A stretch of DNA of 64,000 nucleotides. Origin: Pedobacter montanisoli. Lineage in GTDB: Bacteria; Bacteroidota; Bacteroidia; Sphingobacteriales; Sphingobacteriaceae. Below the pieces are notes generated by a model, which was given only the letters and a program-made list of their open reading frames with translations, made no database searches and had not been told where the DNA came from. The stretch lies in the NCBI RefSeq assembly GCF_022809115.1, contig NZ_JALGBH010000002.1:186001-250000 (forward strand), written 5' to 3'. A program made the position numbers and the translations under genes. Numbering within the stretch: position 1 is the first letter of the stretch; each line of letters begins with the position of its first letter. Below, one piece after another: positions 53,653-62,231 of this stretch.

Positions 53653-54063
53653 CTATTCAATAACTACTGCTGGAACAGTTTTCCTAAATTCGCTTTTAGT
53701 TTCGTATTGATATGTTCCTATTTGTCTTGCACATTTGTTTTTGGGTATTTTTATCTTTTGCTCATCGTAGAATGTTTTACCATTATAATCAATGATTAAA
53801 ACTACGATTTCATCAGAGTAGTTTCTAATACCATACTTCCCATATTCTACTGTTTTTGCTAATGCAGTATTCTGATTAATTACCTGAAAAATTTCTATTT
53901 CGTTTTTGGAAATACATTCCCCACTTTCTTCAAAAATGGTAAGACCTACTAAGCCACCGTCATTAGGTTTGTTGGCTCCTGAGTATACATAAATTGCAAA
54001 AAACGTTGCTAATATCCCTGTAACGAAACCTCCAATAAAAATTAAAAATTTCCTCATATCCAT
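53653..54063 (-). CDS. Small membrane-anchored protein, cassette-associated
   Basis: The 136-residue protein has one N-terminal membrane helix (residues ~5-27) and an outer domain 'GGLVGLTIFEESGECISKNEIEIFQVINQNTALAK...YGIRNYSDEIVVLIIDYNGKTFYDEQKIKIP'. No family motif is known to me. It starts 5 bases after the end of a 58-base attC-like site on the same strand, which is how the first gene of an integron cassette is placed. Its function is unknown. Confidence 0.65.
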   Translation of the reverse strand: MDMRKFLIFIGGFVTGILATFFAIYVYSGANKPNDGGLVGLTIFEESGECISKNEIEIFQVINQNTALAKTVEYGKYGIRNYSDEIVVLIIDYNGKTFYDEQKIKIPKNKCARQIGTYQYETKSEFRKTVPAVVIE

Positions 54064-54068
54064 TTTAG

Positions 54069-54126
54069 TGTTAACTTGTTGTCAACGGTTGTTTGTCTTA
54101 TGCTGACGCAAAACCCGTGTTATGCC
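54069..54126 (-). repeat. attC-like recombination site, 58 bases
   Basis: On the minus strand the site runs GGCATAAC (54119-54126) to GTTAACA (54069-54075), with inner pairings ACGG/CCGT, TTT/AAA and GTC/GAC. The size and the RYYYAAC/GTTRRRY-like ends fit an integron attC. It comes directly after the stop of one cassette gene and just before the start of the next, as in cassette arrays. Confidence 0.6.
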
Positions 54127-54137
54127 TAGTATTTCTT

Positions 54138-54782
54138 CTACTTCTTGCTCTTAACATATTCAATAAATCCGTTGTAATAGTCGTCTATTGTTTTCTTTTT
54201 TATTTCAGTCCATTTTTCTTTTGGTTGACTTAATTCTTTTTTTTCAGAGTTGTCGTCCATGCCTGATAAAACAGCGTCCATACCGTGAAGATTTATCCAT
54301 CTTTGGTCGTAATTTTCTTCATTGGCTCTAACGAAGCCAACTACTTTAGTTACTGTTTTCTCAAGTTTGTCAATGTCTTGAAATGCATATTTATTAATGT
54401 CTGGTCCATACTCTCCATTCAAAACCGAAACAGCTTGCTTTGCTGAATTGTCCACACACAAGTTAGCGTCATATCTTGCTCTTAGTTGTGCTACATAAAA
54501 CCAATACATTGCATCGTCTTTTTGGTCTTGGTTAAAAAGTTCTCGAGATAATGCGTATATAACTGGAGGATTATAGAAATTAGGGTTTTTCAAAATACTA
54601 TCAACTATCTGCTGTTTAAGTTTTTTGTTTTTACCGTTTAAGATTTCAATTGCTTCATTGTGTCGAGCAACGTTAATTTCTTTAAAAACTCCTTTAGATT
54701 TAATCTCTTTTGTTTGTGTCTGTGCGTAACTTAAGGTCGAAAGTCCGAAAACAATTGTCAATAGGAGAATGATTTTTTTCAT
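54138..54782 (-). CDS. Secreted protein of unknown function, cassette gene
   Basis: I start at ATG 54782 (214 residues), where a signal peptide begins (MKKIILLLTIVFGLSTLSYAQ); the longer in-frame start at 54833 falls in the cassette core GTTATG. The mature protein has helical segments 'RHNEAIEILNGKNKKLKQQIVDSILKNP', 'YALSRELFNQDQKDDAMYWFYVAQLRARYD', and 'YFEDIDKLEKTVTKVVGFV'-like repeats suggesting TPR/SEL1-type helices. A family could not be assigned. It is the single gene of a cassette bounded by GTTATGCC/GGCATAAC. Confidence 0.65.
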   Translation of the reverse strand: MKKIILLLTIVFGLSTLSYAQTQTKEIKSKGVFKEINVARHNEAIEILNGKNKKLKQQIVDSILKNPNFYNPPVIYALSRELFNQDQKDDAMYWFYVAQLRARYDANLCVDNSAKQAVSVLNGEYGPDINKYAFQDIDKLEKTVTKVVGFVRANEENYDQRWINLHGMDAVLSGMDDNSEKKELSQPKEKWTEIKKKTIDDYYNGFIEYVKSKK

Positions 54783-54840
54783 TGTTTGTCTGTCGTTTTT
54801 AATTGTGTTGTGTGTCGCTGTAATATTGGGCATAACGTTT

Positions 54841-54952
54841 CGGGGCTTGCCGAAGGCGGGGATTTTTAGAACAAAAGTTCAATAGAATTACTAATCTTGA
54901 ACCTTGAACAAATGCTCGATCGAAAAACTTCAGCCCCGCTTTTGGCAAACTC
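54841..54952. repeat. Copy B of the 112-base repeat with inverted arms
   Basis: TTGCCGAAGGCGGGG (54847-54861) pairs with CCCCGCTTTTGGCAA (54934-54948) with two mismatches. The full element aligns without gaps to 52581-52692, so both came from a common site. Confidence 0.7.
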
Positions 54953-54957
54953 GTCTA

Positions 54958-55016
54958 GCGCAAGTATGAGCGTAGCGGTGCTTGTGCTCGGATTAGTCAC
55001 AAGCGGATGCTTGCGC
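54958..55016. repeat. Compound hairpin element inside the cassette site
   Basis: GCGCAAG (54958-54964) pairs with CTTGCGC (55010-55016), and inside it GCTTGTG (54980-54986) pairs perfectly with CACAAGC (54998-55004). It is GC-richer than its surroundings and seems to be an insert in the site. Confidence 0.7.
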
Positions 55017-55073
55017 CAGAGTGGGGAGAATTTTTCAATTATACATTTAACCCAGCTTATTGCTAATACGATG

Positions 55074-55901
55074 TTAGCTGACGTTGTATTTTTTTCTCAT
55101 TTTGTCTCTTTTTTTTAATCTACCAATAAAAATCTTCTCATCAACAGATGTTGATTTAAATACTAAAACTTCAATAACGTCCGCTATAAAAGAAATTAGC
55201 ATCGGTAAATTTTCGTAGATATATTCCCATTGTGCTTCAATGTCTTCCCAAGTGCTAAAAATGAAGTTTAAATTTTGTTTCTCTGTTGCGACGATTGGAT
55301 TTCTGTCTGTGTAAAGGTGGATTGCGTTGTTTGTTAAATTAAATAAACTGTCGCCAAATTCTTTGCTAAATATGTAGTCAAATAAATCGTCAGGTTGAAA
55401 CTTATTATTTAGAAAATTGTTTGTTTTCTCAATAAGTCCCTTTTTTTGATTAGGAGTCGTTTTTATTGGGTCAAAACCATCTTCATTACTAAACCTTTCA
55501 ATGAAATCACTTTCATTCAATATTCGCATTAGCAATATCGAAATTTCTAAAAAAGGCTTTCTCAATAGCGTAAAACAAACAGTCATTCTCATCTTCAAAC
55601 TACATAAAAGACTTTCTTGGAGAAAATAACAAGTCTCCATTATGAGTGAAAGAAGTAGGTGCGTTCTTATAATTTGATTGTGTTCAACTCTTAGCCCATT
55701 TGCCTGCAATATATCGAAAATGTGGTCTTGGGTGTCATTCTCGATTTTCAAATTCTCTGGAAGGTTTATAATTTGTGTCTTTAACTCTACAAAAGTTTCG
55801 TCAATGACTAATCTTTCAATGTCATTAATTACAAATTCACAGAAGTCGTGTTTTTTTCTAAACTTTTTTGGTAGGTAGTAGTAGTCTATTCTTTTAGTCA
55901 T
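55074..55901 (-). CDS. Hypothetical protein, cassette gene
   Basis: The 275-residue protein is helical and hydrophobic in places ('ETCYFLQESLLCSLKMRMTVCFTLLRKPFLEISILLMRIL', 'YIYENLPMLISFIADVIEVLVF') without a signal peptide; the N-terminus is basic with 'YLPKKFRKKHDFCEFVI'. I do not recognise a family. Its stop codon TAA lies inside the inverse core GTCAGCTAAC, and its start follows the matching core at 55925-55934 by 23 bases, so the coding region fills the cassette. Confidence 0.65.
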   Translation of the reverse strand: MTKRIDYYYLPKKFRKKHDFCEFVINDIERLVIDETFVELKTQIINLPENLKIENDTQDHIFDILQANGLRVEHNQIIRTHLLLSLIMETCYFLQESLLCSLKMRMTVCFTLLRKPFLEISILLMRILNESDFIERFSNEDGFDPIKTTPNQKKGLIEKTNNFLNNKFQPDDLFDYIFSKEFGDSLFNLTNNAIHLYTDRNPIVATEKQNLNFIFSTWEDIEAQWEYIYENLPMLISFIADVIEVLVFKSTSVDEKIFIGRLKKRDKMRKKYNVS

Positions 55902-56289
55902 TGGGGAAAGGTTCGTCTAGCAATGTCAGCTAACACCCAAATATACGAATCTTTTCTTCTATGGTAACTTCTGTTAAATAGCTGATATATAGTGTGATAA
56001 ATTTTTATTGAATTTATGATATTCAAAATTCGAATGGATTAAAAAGCAATTCATATAAGGTCAAAACATACATGAACTGCCTTTAATCTCATAATAAACC
56101 AAAATCGTTAAACTCAATTACAATGAGAACAAAAAGCCTATTTTGAGCAGGAGTAAGATTGCAATTTTGTAATTATACAAAATCGTTCGATAGCTAATTT
56201 AGAACTGTTTTTTATTGCCAAAAACGGTGTTTTTATCCATAACTATTTTCTAATTTTACCTTTTGTAATCCATTATTGCTGAAATTAAG
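55902..56289. other. Left boundary of the cassette island
   Basis: This 388-base gap has the cassette core GTCAGCTAAC (55925-55934) next to the first cassette gene; the rest is AT-rich upstream sequence of the FAD/Fe-S gene. No integrase, attI-like site or ORF was found in it, and no confident promoter. Confidence 0.6.
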
Positions 56290-59208
56290 ATGTTCGAAAA
56301 TTTAAAAACCACGTTCGAAGGCGAGTTATACTATGATAATTCTACCGTACATGAAGCATTGAAAAAGGTGTATTCAACCGATGCTTCGGTGTATCAGGAA
56401 AAACCTTTGGCAGTGGCCATTCCTAAAACCAAAGAAGACCTCAAAAGACTGATCCGTTTTGCCAATGTACAAGGCGTTTCACTTATTCCGCGTGCGGCAG
56501 GAACTTCTTTGGCCGGACAGGTAGTAGGGAATGGTATCGTGGTAGATATTTCGAAATACTTTACGCAAATTTTAGAGATCAATCAGGAAGAAGCTTGGGT
56601 AAGAGTACAACCCGGTGTAATCAGAGATGACTTGAATGCAGTATTAAAACCTTATGGCTTAATGTTTGGCCCTGAAACCTCAACCGCCAGCAGAGCCATG
56701 ATAGGAGGGATGATCGGCAATAACTCCTGTGGATTGCATTCTATTGTATGGGGAGATACCCGTGGAAACTTACTCGAAGCAAAAGTACTTTTGAGCAATG
56801 GCGATGAAACGGAATTTAAAGCTTTAAATAAACAAGAGGTAGCCGAAAAAGCTGAACTGAACAGTCTTGAAGGTGTAATCTACAAAGGCATACAAGAACT
56901 GGTAAATAAACCCGAAAATATAACAGCCATTAAAAAAGGTTATCCCAAAAAAACACTTACCCGCAGAAATACAGGCTATGCGCTTGATTTCTTAATCCCC
57001 GAGGAAGGAAAAGAAACTTTTAACTTATGCGAGCTTTTGGCAGGATCAGAAGGCACATTGGCGTTTGTAACCGAAGCCAAGCTTAAACTGCTGCCTTTGC
57101 CGCCAAAAGAGGAAGCTTTGGTATGTGTGCATTTTAATTCGCTGGCCGAATCGCTTTTGGCCAATATCATTATTCTTAAGCATAAGCCGATGGCTTCTGA
57201 ACTGGTAGATAAATACATCATGGACTTTACCAAAGGCCATCCTGTTTACCAGCATAACCGCTTTTTTATAGAAGGCGAACCAGAAGCTTTATTAATGGTA
57301 GAGTTTTTTGCCGATACAGAACAAGAACTAGAAGCCAAAACATCGGCATTGATTGCCGATCTGAAAGCTGCCGGATTGGGTTATGCTTATCCGATCGTAA
57401 AAGGGAATAAGCAAACCAAGTTGGCTTGGGATGTGCGGAAAGCAGGCTTGGGATTGATCAGGAACTTGCCAGGCGATACACAGCCAGTAAACCTGATCGA
57501 AGATTGCGCCGTATCGCCCGAAGATTTGCCCGCTTATGTAGAAGATCTGCAGGAAGTGCTTAACCGCTATCAGTTACATGCTTCTTATTACGCACATGCC
57601 GGAGCAGGGGAGTTGCATATAGAGCCTATGATCAACCTCAAGACCAGTGAGGGAAAAGAGATTTTTAGGCAGGTGCTTAAAGAAACCGCACAGCTGGTTA
57701 AAAAATACAACGGTTCTTTAAGTGGCGAGCATGGCGACGGACGTTTGCGTGGCGAGTTTATTAAAGACGTATTGGGCGAAGAGGTTTATGTGTTATTAAA
57801 AGACGTTAAAAACCTGTTTGATCCGGTAGGTGTATTCAATGCCAATAAAATTGTGGACACACCACCAATGAATGAGTTTTTACGTTACGAAGCCGATCAA
57901 AAGATCAAGCCCGTAAAAACCATTTTTGATTTCAGCAAGAGCGAAAATATATTAAGATTAACAGAAAAATGCTCAGGTTCTGGCGATTGCCGGAAAACCC
58001 ATGTAACAGGAGGTACCATGTGTCCGTCATACATGGCTACCCGACAAGAAAAAGATACCACCAGGGCCAGAGCCAATATATTAAGACAGTTTTTAACCAA
58101 TTCTACAGAAGAAAATCCGTTTAACCATAAAGAAATAAAAGAGGTGATGGATTTGTGCCTGAGTTGTAAAGGCTGTAAATCAGAATGTCCCTCAAGTGTA
58201 GATGTTGCCAAATTAAAAGCAGAATTTTTGCAGCATTATTACGATGCCAATGGTGTACCTTTCAGGGCAAGAATGATTGCCAACTTTACCAAAACACAGC
58301 AACTGGCAACAATTTTTCCGAGCTTGTACAATGCATTGATCAGCAATAGTTTTACTTCAAAACTGATCAAAAAGACCGTTGGTTTCGCTATAGGTAGATC
58401 ATTACCCAAAGTAGGCAAAACCACCTTACGCCACTGGAAGAAAAAACATGATAAAGAAGCTGTAGTTCAACCTAAAAACCGAAAGGTTTATCTGTTCTGC
58501 GATGAGTTTACCAATTATAACGATGTTGAAATAGGAATTACCACCATAAAACTTTTGGAGAAACTGGGTTACGAAGTGATTATTCCTCAGCATAAAGAAA
58601 GTGGCAGAACTTATTTATCTAAAGGCTTGCTGAGAGATGCCAAGAAATTGGCCAACCAAAATGTTTCGCTTTTAACTAGATTAATTACCGAAGAAACACC
58701 TTTACTGGGTATAGAACCTTCGGCCTTGCTTACTTTTAGAGATGAGTACCCAGAGCTGGTTGACGATCATTTGGTAGAAAAAGCCAATCATTTGGCTAAA
58801 AATGCTTTTTTGGTAGAAGAATTTTTATTGCAAGAGGTAGAAGCCGGACGCATCCATACCTCAGCCTTTACCCAAAAAACACAATTGGTAAAACTGCATG
58901 GACATTGTTATCAGAAATCGTTGAATGCTTTAACTCCAACTGAAAAAATACTGGCTTTACCGCAAAATTATACCGTAGAGCTTATTCCTTCGGGATGCTG
59001 CGGTATGGCAGGCTCATTTGGCTATGAGGCCGATCATTACGATGTTTCTATGAAAGTGGGCGAACTGGTACTTTTACCTGAGGTAAGAAAACAAGCTACC
59101 GATACCATTATTGCAGCGGCCGGAACAAGTTGTCGCCACCAGATCAAAGATGGTACGCAACGTATAGCCCAACACCCGGTAGAAATTTTGTGGGAAGCTT
59201 TGGTTTAA
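56290..59208 (+). CDS. FAD-linked oxidase/Fe-S protein fusion (D-lactate dehydrogenase-like, YdiJ type)
   Basis: The 972-residue protein joins a FAD_binding_4 domain ('LIPRAAGTSLAGQVVGNGIVVDISKYF' near residue 72), the FAD oxidase C-terminal domain ('SYYAHAGAGELHIEPMI...SGEHGDGRLRGEF'), and a GlpC-like Fe-S region with 'CSGSGDCR' and the 4Fe-4S motif 'CLSCKGCKSECP' near residue 620. The end has a CCG-domain 'SGCCGMAGSFGYE'. It should oxidise D-2-hydroxy acids (e.g. D-lactate or D-2-hydroxyglutarate) and pass electrons to the membrane chain. The substrate is unproven. A small membrane protein follows 11 bases downstream. Confidence 0.92.
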   Translation: MFENLKTTFEGELYYDNSTVHEALKKVYSTDASVYQEKPLAVAIPKTKEDLKRLIRFANVQGVSLIPRAAGTSLAGQVVGNGIVVDISKYFTQILEINQEEAWVRVQPGVIRDDLNAVLKPYGLMFGPETSTASRAMIGGMIGNNSCGLHSIVWGDTRGNLLEAKVLLSNGDETEFKALNKQEVAEKAELNSLEGVIYKGIQELVNKPENITAIKKGYPKKTLTRRNTGYALDFLIPEEGKETFNLCELLAGSEGTLAFVTEAKLKLLPLPPKEEALVCVHFNSLAESLLANIIILKHKPMASELVDKYIMDFTKGHPVYQHNRFFIEGEPEALLMVEFFADTEQELEAKTSALIADLKAAGLGYAYPIVKGNKQTKLAWDVRKAGLGLIRNLPGDTQPVNLIEDCAVSPEDLPAYVEDLQEVLNRYQLHASYYAHAGAGELHIEPMINLKTSEGKEIFRQVLKETAQLVKKYNGSLSGEHGDGRLRGEFIKDVLGEEVYVLLKDVKNLFDPVGVFNANKIVDTPPMNEFLRYEADQKIKPVKTIFDFSKSENILRLTEKCSGSGDCRKTHVTGGTMCPSYMATRQEKDTTRARANILRQFLTNSTEENPFNHKEIKEVMDLCLSCKGCKSECPSSVDVAKLKAEFLQHYYDANGVPFRARMIANFTKTQQLATIFPSLYNALISNSFTSKLIKKTVGFAIGRSLPKVGKTTLRHWKKKHDKEAVVQPKNRKVYLFCDEFTNYNDVEIGITTIKLLEKLGYEVIIPQHKESGRTYLSKGLLRDAKKLANQNVSLLTRLITEETPLLGIEPSALLTFRDEYPELVDDHLVEKANHLAKNAFLVEEFLLQEVEAGRIHTSAFTQKTQLVKLHGHCYQKSLNALTPTEKILALPQNYTVELIPSGCCGMAGSFGYEADHYDVSMKVGELVLLPEVRKQATDTIIAAAGTSCRHQIKDGTQRIAQHPVEILWEALV

Positions 59209-59219
59209 ATTAAAGCAGT

Positions 59220-59522
59220 ATGAAATACAGCCGTTTATTTAAAGCTTGGTGGATTTTCTATCAAAAACTGATTTTGCCATCTTTAGTTACGGCATTGCTA
59301 TTGGCTGTATTTTCACTGCCCACAAATAAGATTGTTCCGGGAGTGGCATTGGCTTATATTCCCTTGAGTTTATTTTATCAATATATCTTCTATGATTACA
59401 GTAGAAGAGGAGAATATCTGTTTTATTATAATTTGGGGTTAGGAAAGACTGCACTTTGGTTGATTTCATTAAGTGCCGGATGTATATTTGCTCTTAGTGT
59501 ATTTATGCTTTCATATTTATAA
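59220..59522 (+). CDS. Small membrane protein, unknown
   Basis: The 100-residue protein has three predicted membrane helices ('LILPSLVTALLLAVFSLP', 'IVPGVALAYIPLSLFYQYIFY', 'TALWLISLSAGCIFALSVFML'). No family motif is evident. The 11-base distance to the FAD/Fe-S gene suggests co-transcription, and it might be a membrane adaptor, but there is no direct evidence. A 'YDYSRRGEYLFYYNLGLGK' loop is similar to small membrane proteins found beside polysaccharide or transporter genes in this phylum. Confidence 0.6.
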   Translation: MKYSRLFKAWWIFYQKLILPSLVTALLLAVFSLPTNKIVPGVALAYIPLSLFYQYIFYDYSRRGEYLFYYNLGLGKTALWLISLSAGCIFALSVFMLSYL

Positions 59523-59637
59523 AAGCAGTTTGAATTACCCAAGCATGTACAAACTTGTTTGCAAAATTGATACATGAAAATTTATAATGCTCATTTCTAT
59601 ATCATAAGTGGCGGTCTGGGATAAATCTTTCTTAACA

Positions 59638-59664
59638 TGTCACATTGAGTCTGTCGAAATTATG
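59638..59664. repeat. Partial dispersed repeat unit
   Basis: TGTCACATTGAGTCTGTCGAAA resembles the 'TGTCATTCTGAGCCTGTCGAA' intergenic unit common in Sphingobacteriaceae. It lies between the small membrane protein and the convergent tail-like gene. Confidence 0.45.
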
Positions 59665-59682
59665 GAAAACATTTATTGATTT

Positions 59683-61440
59683 TTATTCTAAATCTACGCC
59701 ACTACTATTTTTAATGGTAAAGCCGTTTTTGTTAAATGTTGTATTAACAGTATCTCTATAATAAGTTCCTGTTACTACTATATTTCCTGTTAAAGTTTTC
59801 ATTCCACTTCCACTTATTGTAAGGTTAGTAAATCCAACATTAGCTGGAATATCTTGAGCACCAGTAAGACTAAGTGACAATGTGTTACAGATTATTGACG
59901 AAGTACCATTTAATATCATCAGGCCATTTCTTTTAAAATCTAGTGTACCGGTTATAGTTATATTAGAATTGTTCAATGTTAGTCCACCTGGAGTACCACT
60001 CTCTATTTCAAGTCTAACATTAGAAAACGTAAAAGCAATATTGTTTATTTGTTGGGAAAACTGTCTGATAAATCTCCATTGAGCCGGGTTTACACCATTT
60101 AAGGCAAATACAGGTGTATTAGTTCCTACAGTAAAATTTCCTCCACGCCAAATTAATTCATCAACAGTAGAACCGCTTGTTAATGTTTGAACAGTATTTA
60201 AATTTTCATCTTTAAACTCAACATTCGTATAACTACCTAAGGGTACTGTTGAAGCTCTGTTACGAGCATCGGTATATTTTGTATATCCAGTCAGCGTAAA
60301 ACCATTTAAATCTAGAGTTGCAGTACCGGCAAAATAAAGGTGTTCACAGGTTGTATTTCCAGTTAGTTTTTTTACTCCGGCATTTTGTAATCTAAGTTCT
60401 CTGTAACCTCCATCATTGGGTATTCTTATTTCCTGATTACCTGAAAAATTATATGAAAAAATATTATCGCTTTGATTGGCATAAAATAAACTATTAACAA
60501 GTAAATCTGAATTTAATTTACCTTGCCAGTCAATATTTCCTCTTGTATCTAATTTTGATGATGCATTTAAACCAATTATTTTTTCAAATAAGGTAAATTT
60601 CTTTCCTGTTAATGTAACCTCTATATTCTCTTTAATTTCTACATTTCTCATAACAAACGGATTAACATTTTCAGTTGAATTTGTCGTTATTGTTTTACTA
60701 TTCGTAGAAAAAATAATTTTTGATTGACCGAAATCATTTATTGATGATGCATTGGTAAGAATGCCTTTAACAAATTCAAAAACTGTTCCCGATGCAAAAT
60801 TAGTAGCTAATAATGTATTGGTATTAAATGTTGCTAAATTATTAATACGTATATAATTGTTATTTTTAGCTATCAGATAGCTATTATTACTAAGGGATAA
60901 ATCATTGGTATCTATATTATAAACAGATAGATCAAATTGACTATTCCCACCTACACTTAAAGTATTAAAAACACTGATACTATTTAATAATAATATGGGA
61001 CTGGTTAAATTAGAACCTATATATAGATTATAATAATCAATAGCTGGTATTACAGGGCCAGAATTATTAAATTGTATATTACTATTTGCAGTTCTTATAT
61101 ACCCGTTCCAATAACTGTCATTTCCCTTTGTTATGGTTGTTTGATTGCCATTATTGTCATTGAATGTACCATATATTCTTATGTTTTCAATTGTTAGTGC
61201 TCCTCTCTTTGTAAATGTAAAATTGTTATTAATAATTAACTGTCTTACAGAGCCTGTTGTATTTAAGAGACAATCAGCTTTTATAATCGCAATATGATTT
61301 GCTGCAGGTACAATACCTAAACTCCAGTTGGCTGGATTATTCCATAAATTATTTACAATACCTAAAAATTCATTGATTGTATCGCTTACAATTATTCGGT
61401 TTGGCCCTGCTAGTATTTTTCCACTTGATGTTACGATCAT
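59683..61440 (-). CDS. Beta-helix phage-tail-like or surface protein
   Basis: The 585-residue protein has no signal peptide. Repeated Asn/Thr/Ile-rich strands ('NIRIYGTFNDNNGN', 'LTLNNSNITITGTLDFKRNGLMILNGTSSIICNTLSLSLTG') indicate a right-handed beta-helix or similar solenoid, as in tail spikes or fibres. The N-terminus 'MIVTSSGKILAGPNRIIVSD' resembles the start of phage structural proteins. It is the last of a minus-strand run of tail-like genes, 11 bases after the previous one. A Bacteroidota surface adhesin is the alternative, but the missing signal peptide and T9SS end argue against it. Confidence 0.6.
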   Translation of the reverse strand: MIVTSSGKILAGPNRIIVSDTINEFLGIVNNLWNNPANWSLGIVPAANHIAIIKADCLLNTTGSVRQLIINNNFTFTKRGALTIENIRIYGTFNDNNGNQTTITKGNDSYWNGYIRTANSNIQFNNSGPVIPAIDYYNLYIGSNLTSPILLLNSISVFNTLSVGGNSQFDLSVYNIDTNDLSLSNNSYLIAKNNNYIRINNLATFNTNTLLATNFASGTVFEFVKGILTNASSINDFGQSKIIFSTNSKTITTNSTENVNPFVMRNVEIKENIEVTLTGKKFTLFEKIIGLNASSKLDTRGNIDWQGKLNSDLLVNSLFYANQSDNIFSYNFSGNQEIRIPNDGGYRELRLQNAGVKKLTGNTTCEHLYFAGTATLDLNGFTLTGYTKYTDARNRASTVPLGSYTNVEFKDENLNTVQTLTSGSTVDELIWRGGNFTVGTNTPVFALNGVNPAQWRFIRQFSQQINNIAFTFSNVRLEIESGTPGGLTLNNSNITITGTLDFKRNGLMILNGTSSIICNTLSLSLTGAQDIPANVGFTNLTISGSGMKTLTGNIVVTGTYYRDTVNTTFNKNGFTIKNSSGVDLE

Positions 61441-61451
61441 ATTTATAAATG

Positions 61452-62231
61452 TTATTTACGTCCCAAAATTCCTTGTGCCGTATTCATAATATGAGATATA
61501 TTATTAAGTTCTATTTGAGTTGTAACTTCTGCTATGATACATGAAGTTATTCTGGCGTTACTCCATTGTTCAGCACCTCTGCGCCTAAGTATTCCGAAAG
61601 TTGTATTCCCTATCCCTGTAGGAGTACCGGCAGTGGTATTTGCATAATTGGTTATATGATCAAAATTAACATATGGATTATTAAGGACATTATAAGAAAA
61701 AAATGTAGATTTTGTACTTTTACCAATACTGTAATTTCTGTTCGAGGCTCCATTAGCATCATAATGACAAGACCCTTGAAATAATGCACATATACTGGTT
61801 GGCCCGGAACCCGCACCAATTAAAAATTGTTGATCACCCTCATTACTGGTGGCACCTAAAGTAATTTTTGAACCCAATCCTACAGCATTGGCGTTTAAAA
61901 ATGTATTGCCTTCTCCAGTTAATCCATCTCCTTTTATACCTAAGTTGTTATGAATAAGCGTACCAATCCAAGCAATTCTAAAAGCATTATCAGCATCTCT
62001 CATATCTTTCCAATTCCATTTATGAGTGGCTGCTGTTCCACCTACAAAACCATACAAGGCTTTTATCTTAGTCCATACACCAATTCCTTTTAATCCACTA
62101 ACAATATGATTTACATAAAGTCTTTCAGGCTCGGTTAACATTACCCCATCAACATCTCTAATGATCTTAATAATGTTTTCAGCATCTTTATCAAAATCTA
62201 CCAGTAATCTTCCTTTATCTAATAGTATCAT
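61452..62231 (-). CDS. Phage-tail-like protein
   Basis: The 259-residue protein has 'LYVNHIVSGLKGIGVWTKIKALYGFVGGTAATHKWNWKDMRDADNAFRIAWIGTLIHNNLGIKGDG', a pattern that I associate with tail or structural genes of Bacteroidota phages; the rest is Gly/Asn/Ser-rich. The start overlaps the stop of the upstream fragment by one base (TAATG), as in phage operons. No signal peptide. Host-recognition function is inferred, and no head, terminase or integrase gene is visible nearby. Confidence 0.6.
   Translation of the reverse strand: MILLDKGRLLVDFDKDAENIIKIIRDVDGVMLTEPERLYVNHIVSGLKGIGVWTKIKALYGFVGGTAATHKWNWKDMRDADNAFRIAWIGTLIHNNLGIKGDGLTGEGNTFLNANAVGLGSKITLGATSNEGDQQFLIGAGSGPTSICALFQGSCHYDANGASNRNYSIGKSTKSTFFSYNVLNNPYVNFDHITNYANTTAGTPTGIGNTTFGILRRRGAEQWSNARITSCIIAEVTTQIELNNISHIMNTAQGILGRK

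Larger units (their letters stand above)
54828..55082 (-). repeat. Long attC-like site with inserted hairpin
   Basis: The site runs on the minus strand from GTCAGCTAAC (55073-55082), overlapping the stop of the upstream gene, to GTTATGCCC (54828-54836). It contains copy B (54841-54952) with a 15-bp imperfect inverted repeat, and a compound hairpin (54958-55016). Long attC-like sites with extra stems are known from chromosomal integrons; the cassette logic here is inferred. Confidence 0.55.

Noticed and set aside
54897..55118. Plus-strand ORF of 73 codons between two cassette genes
   Set aside because: It runs through the repeat and hairpin elements of the attC-like site and into the 3' end of the opposite gene; its composition follows the palindromes.
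51105..56289. CRISPR array or tRNA-bounded genomic island
   Set aside because: The repeats are few, long and not regularly spaced, and no tRNA-like sequence was seen at either side.
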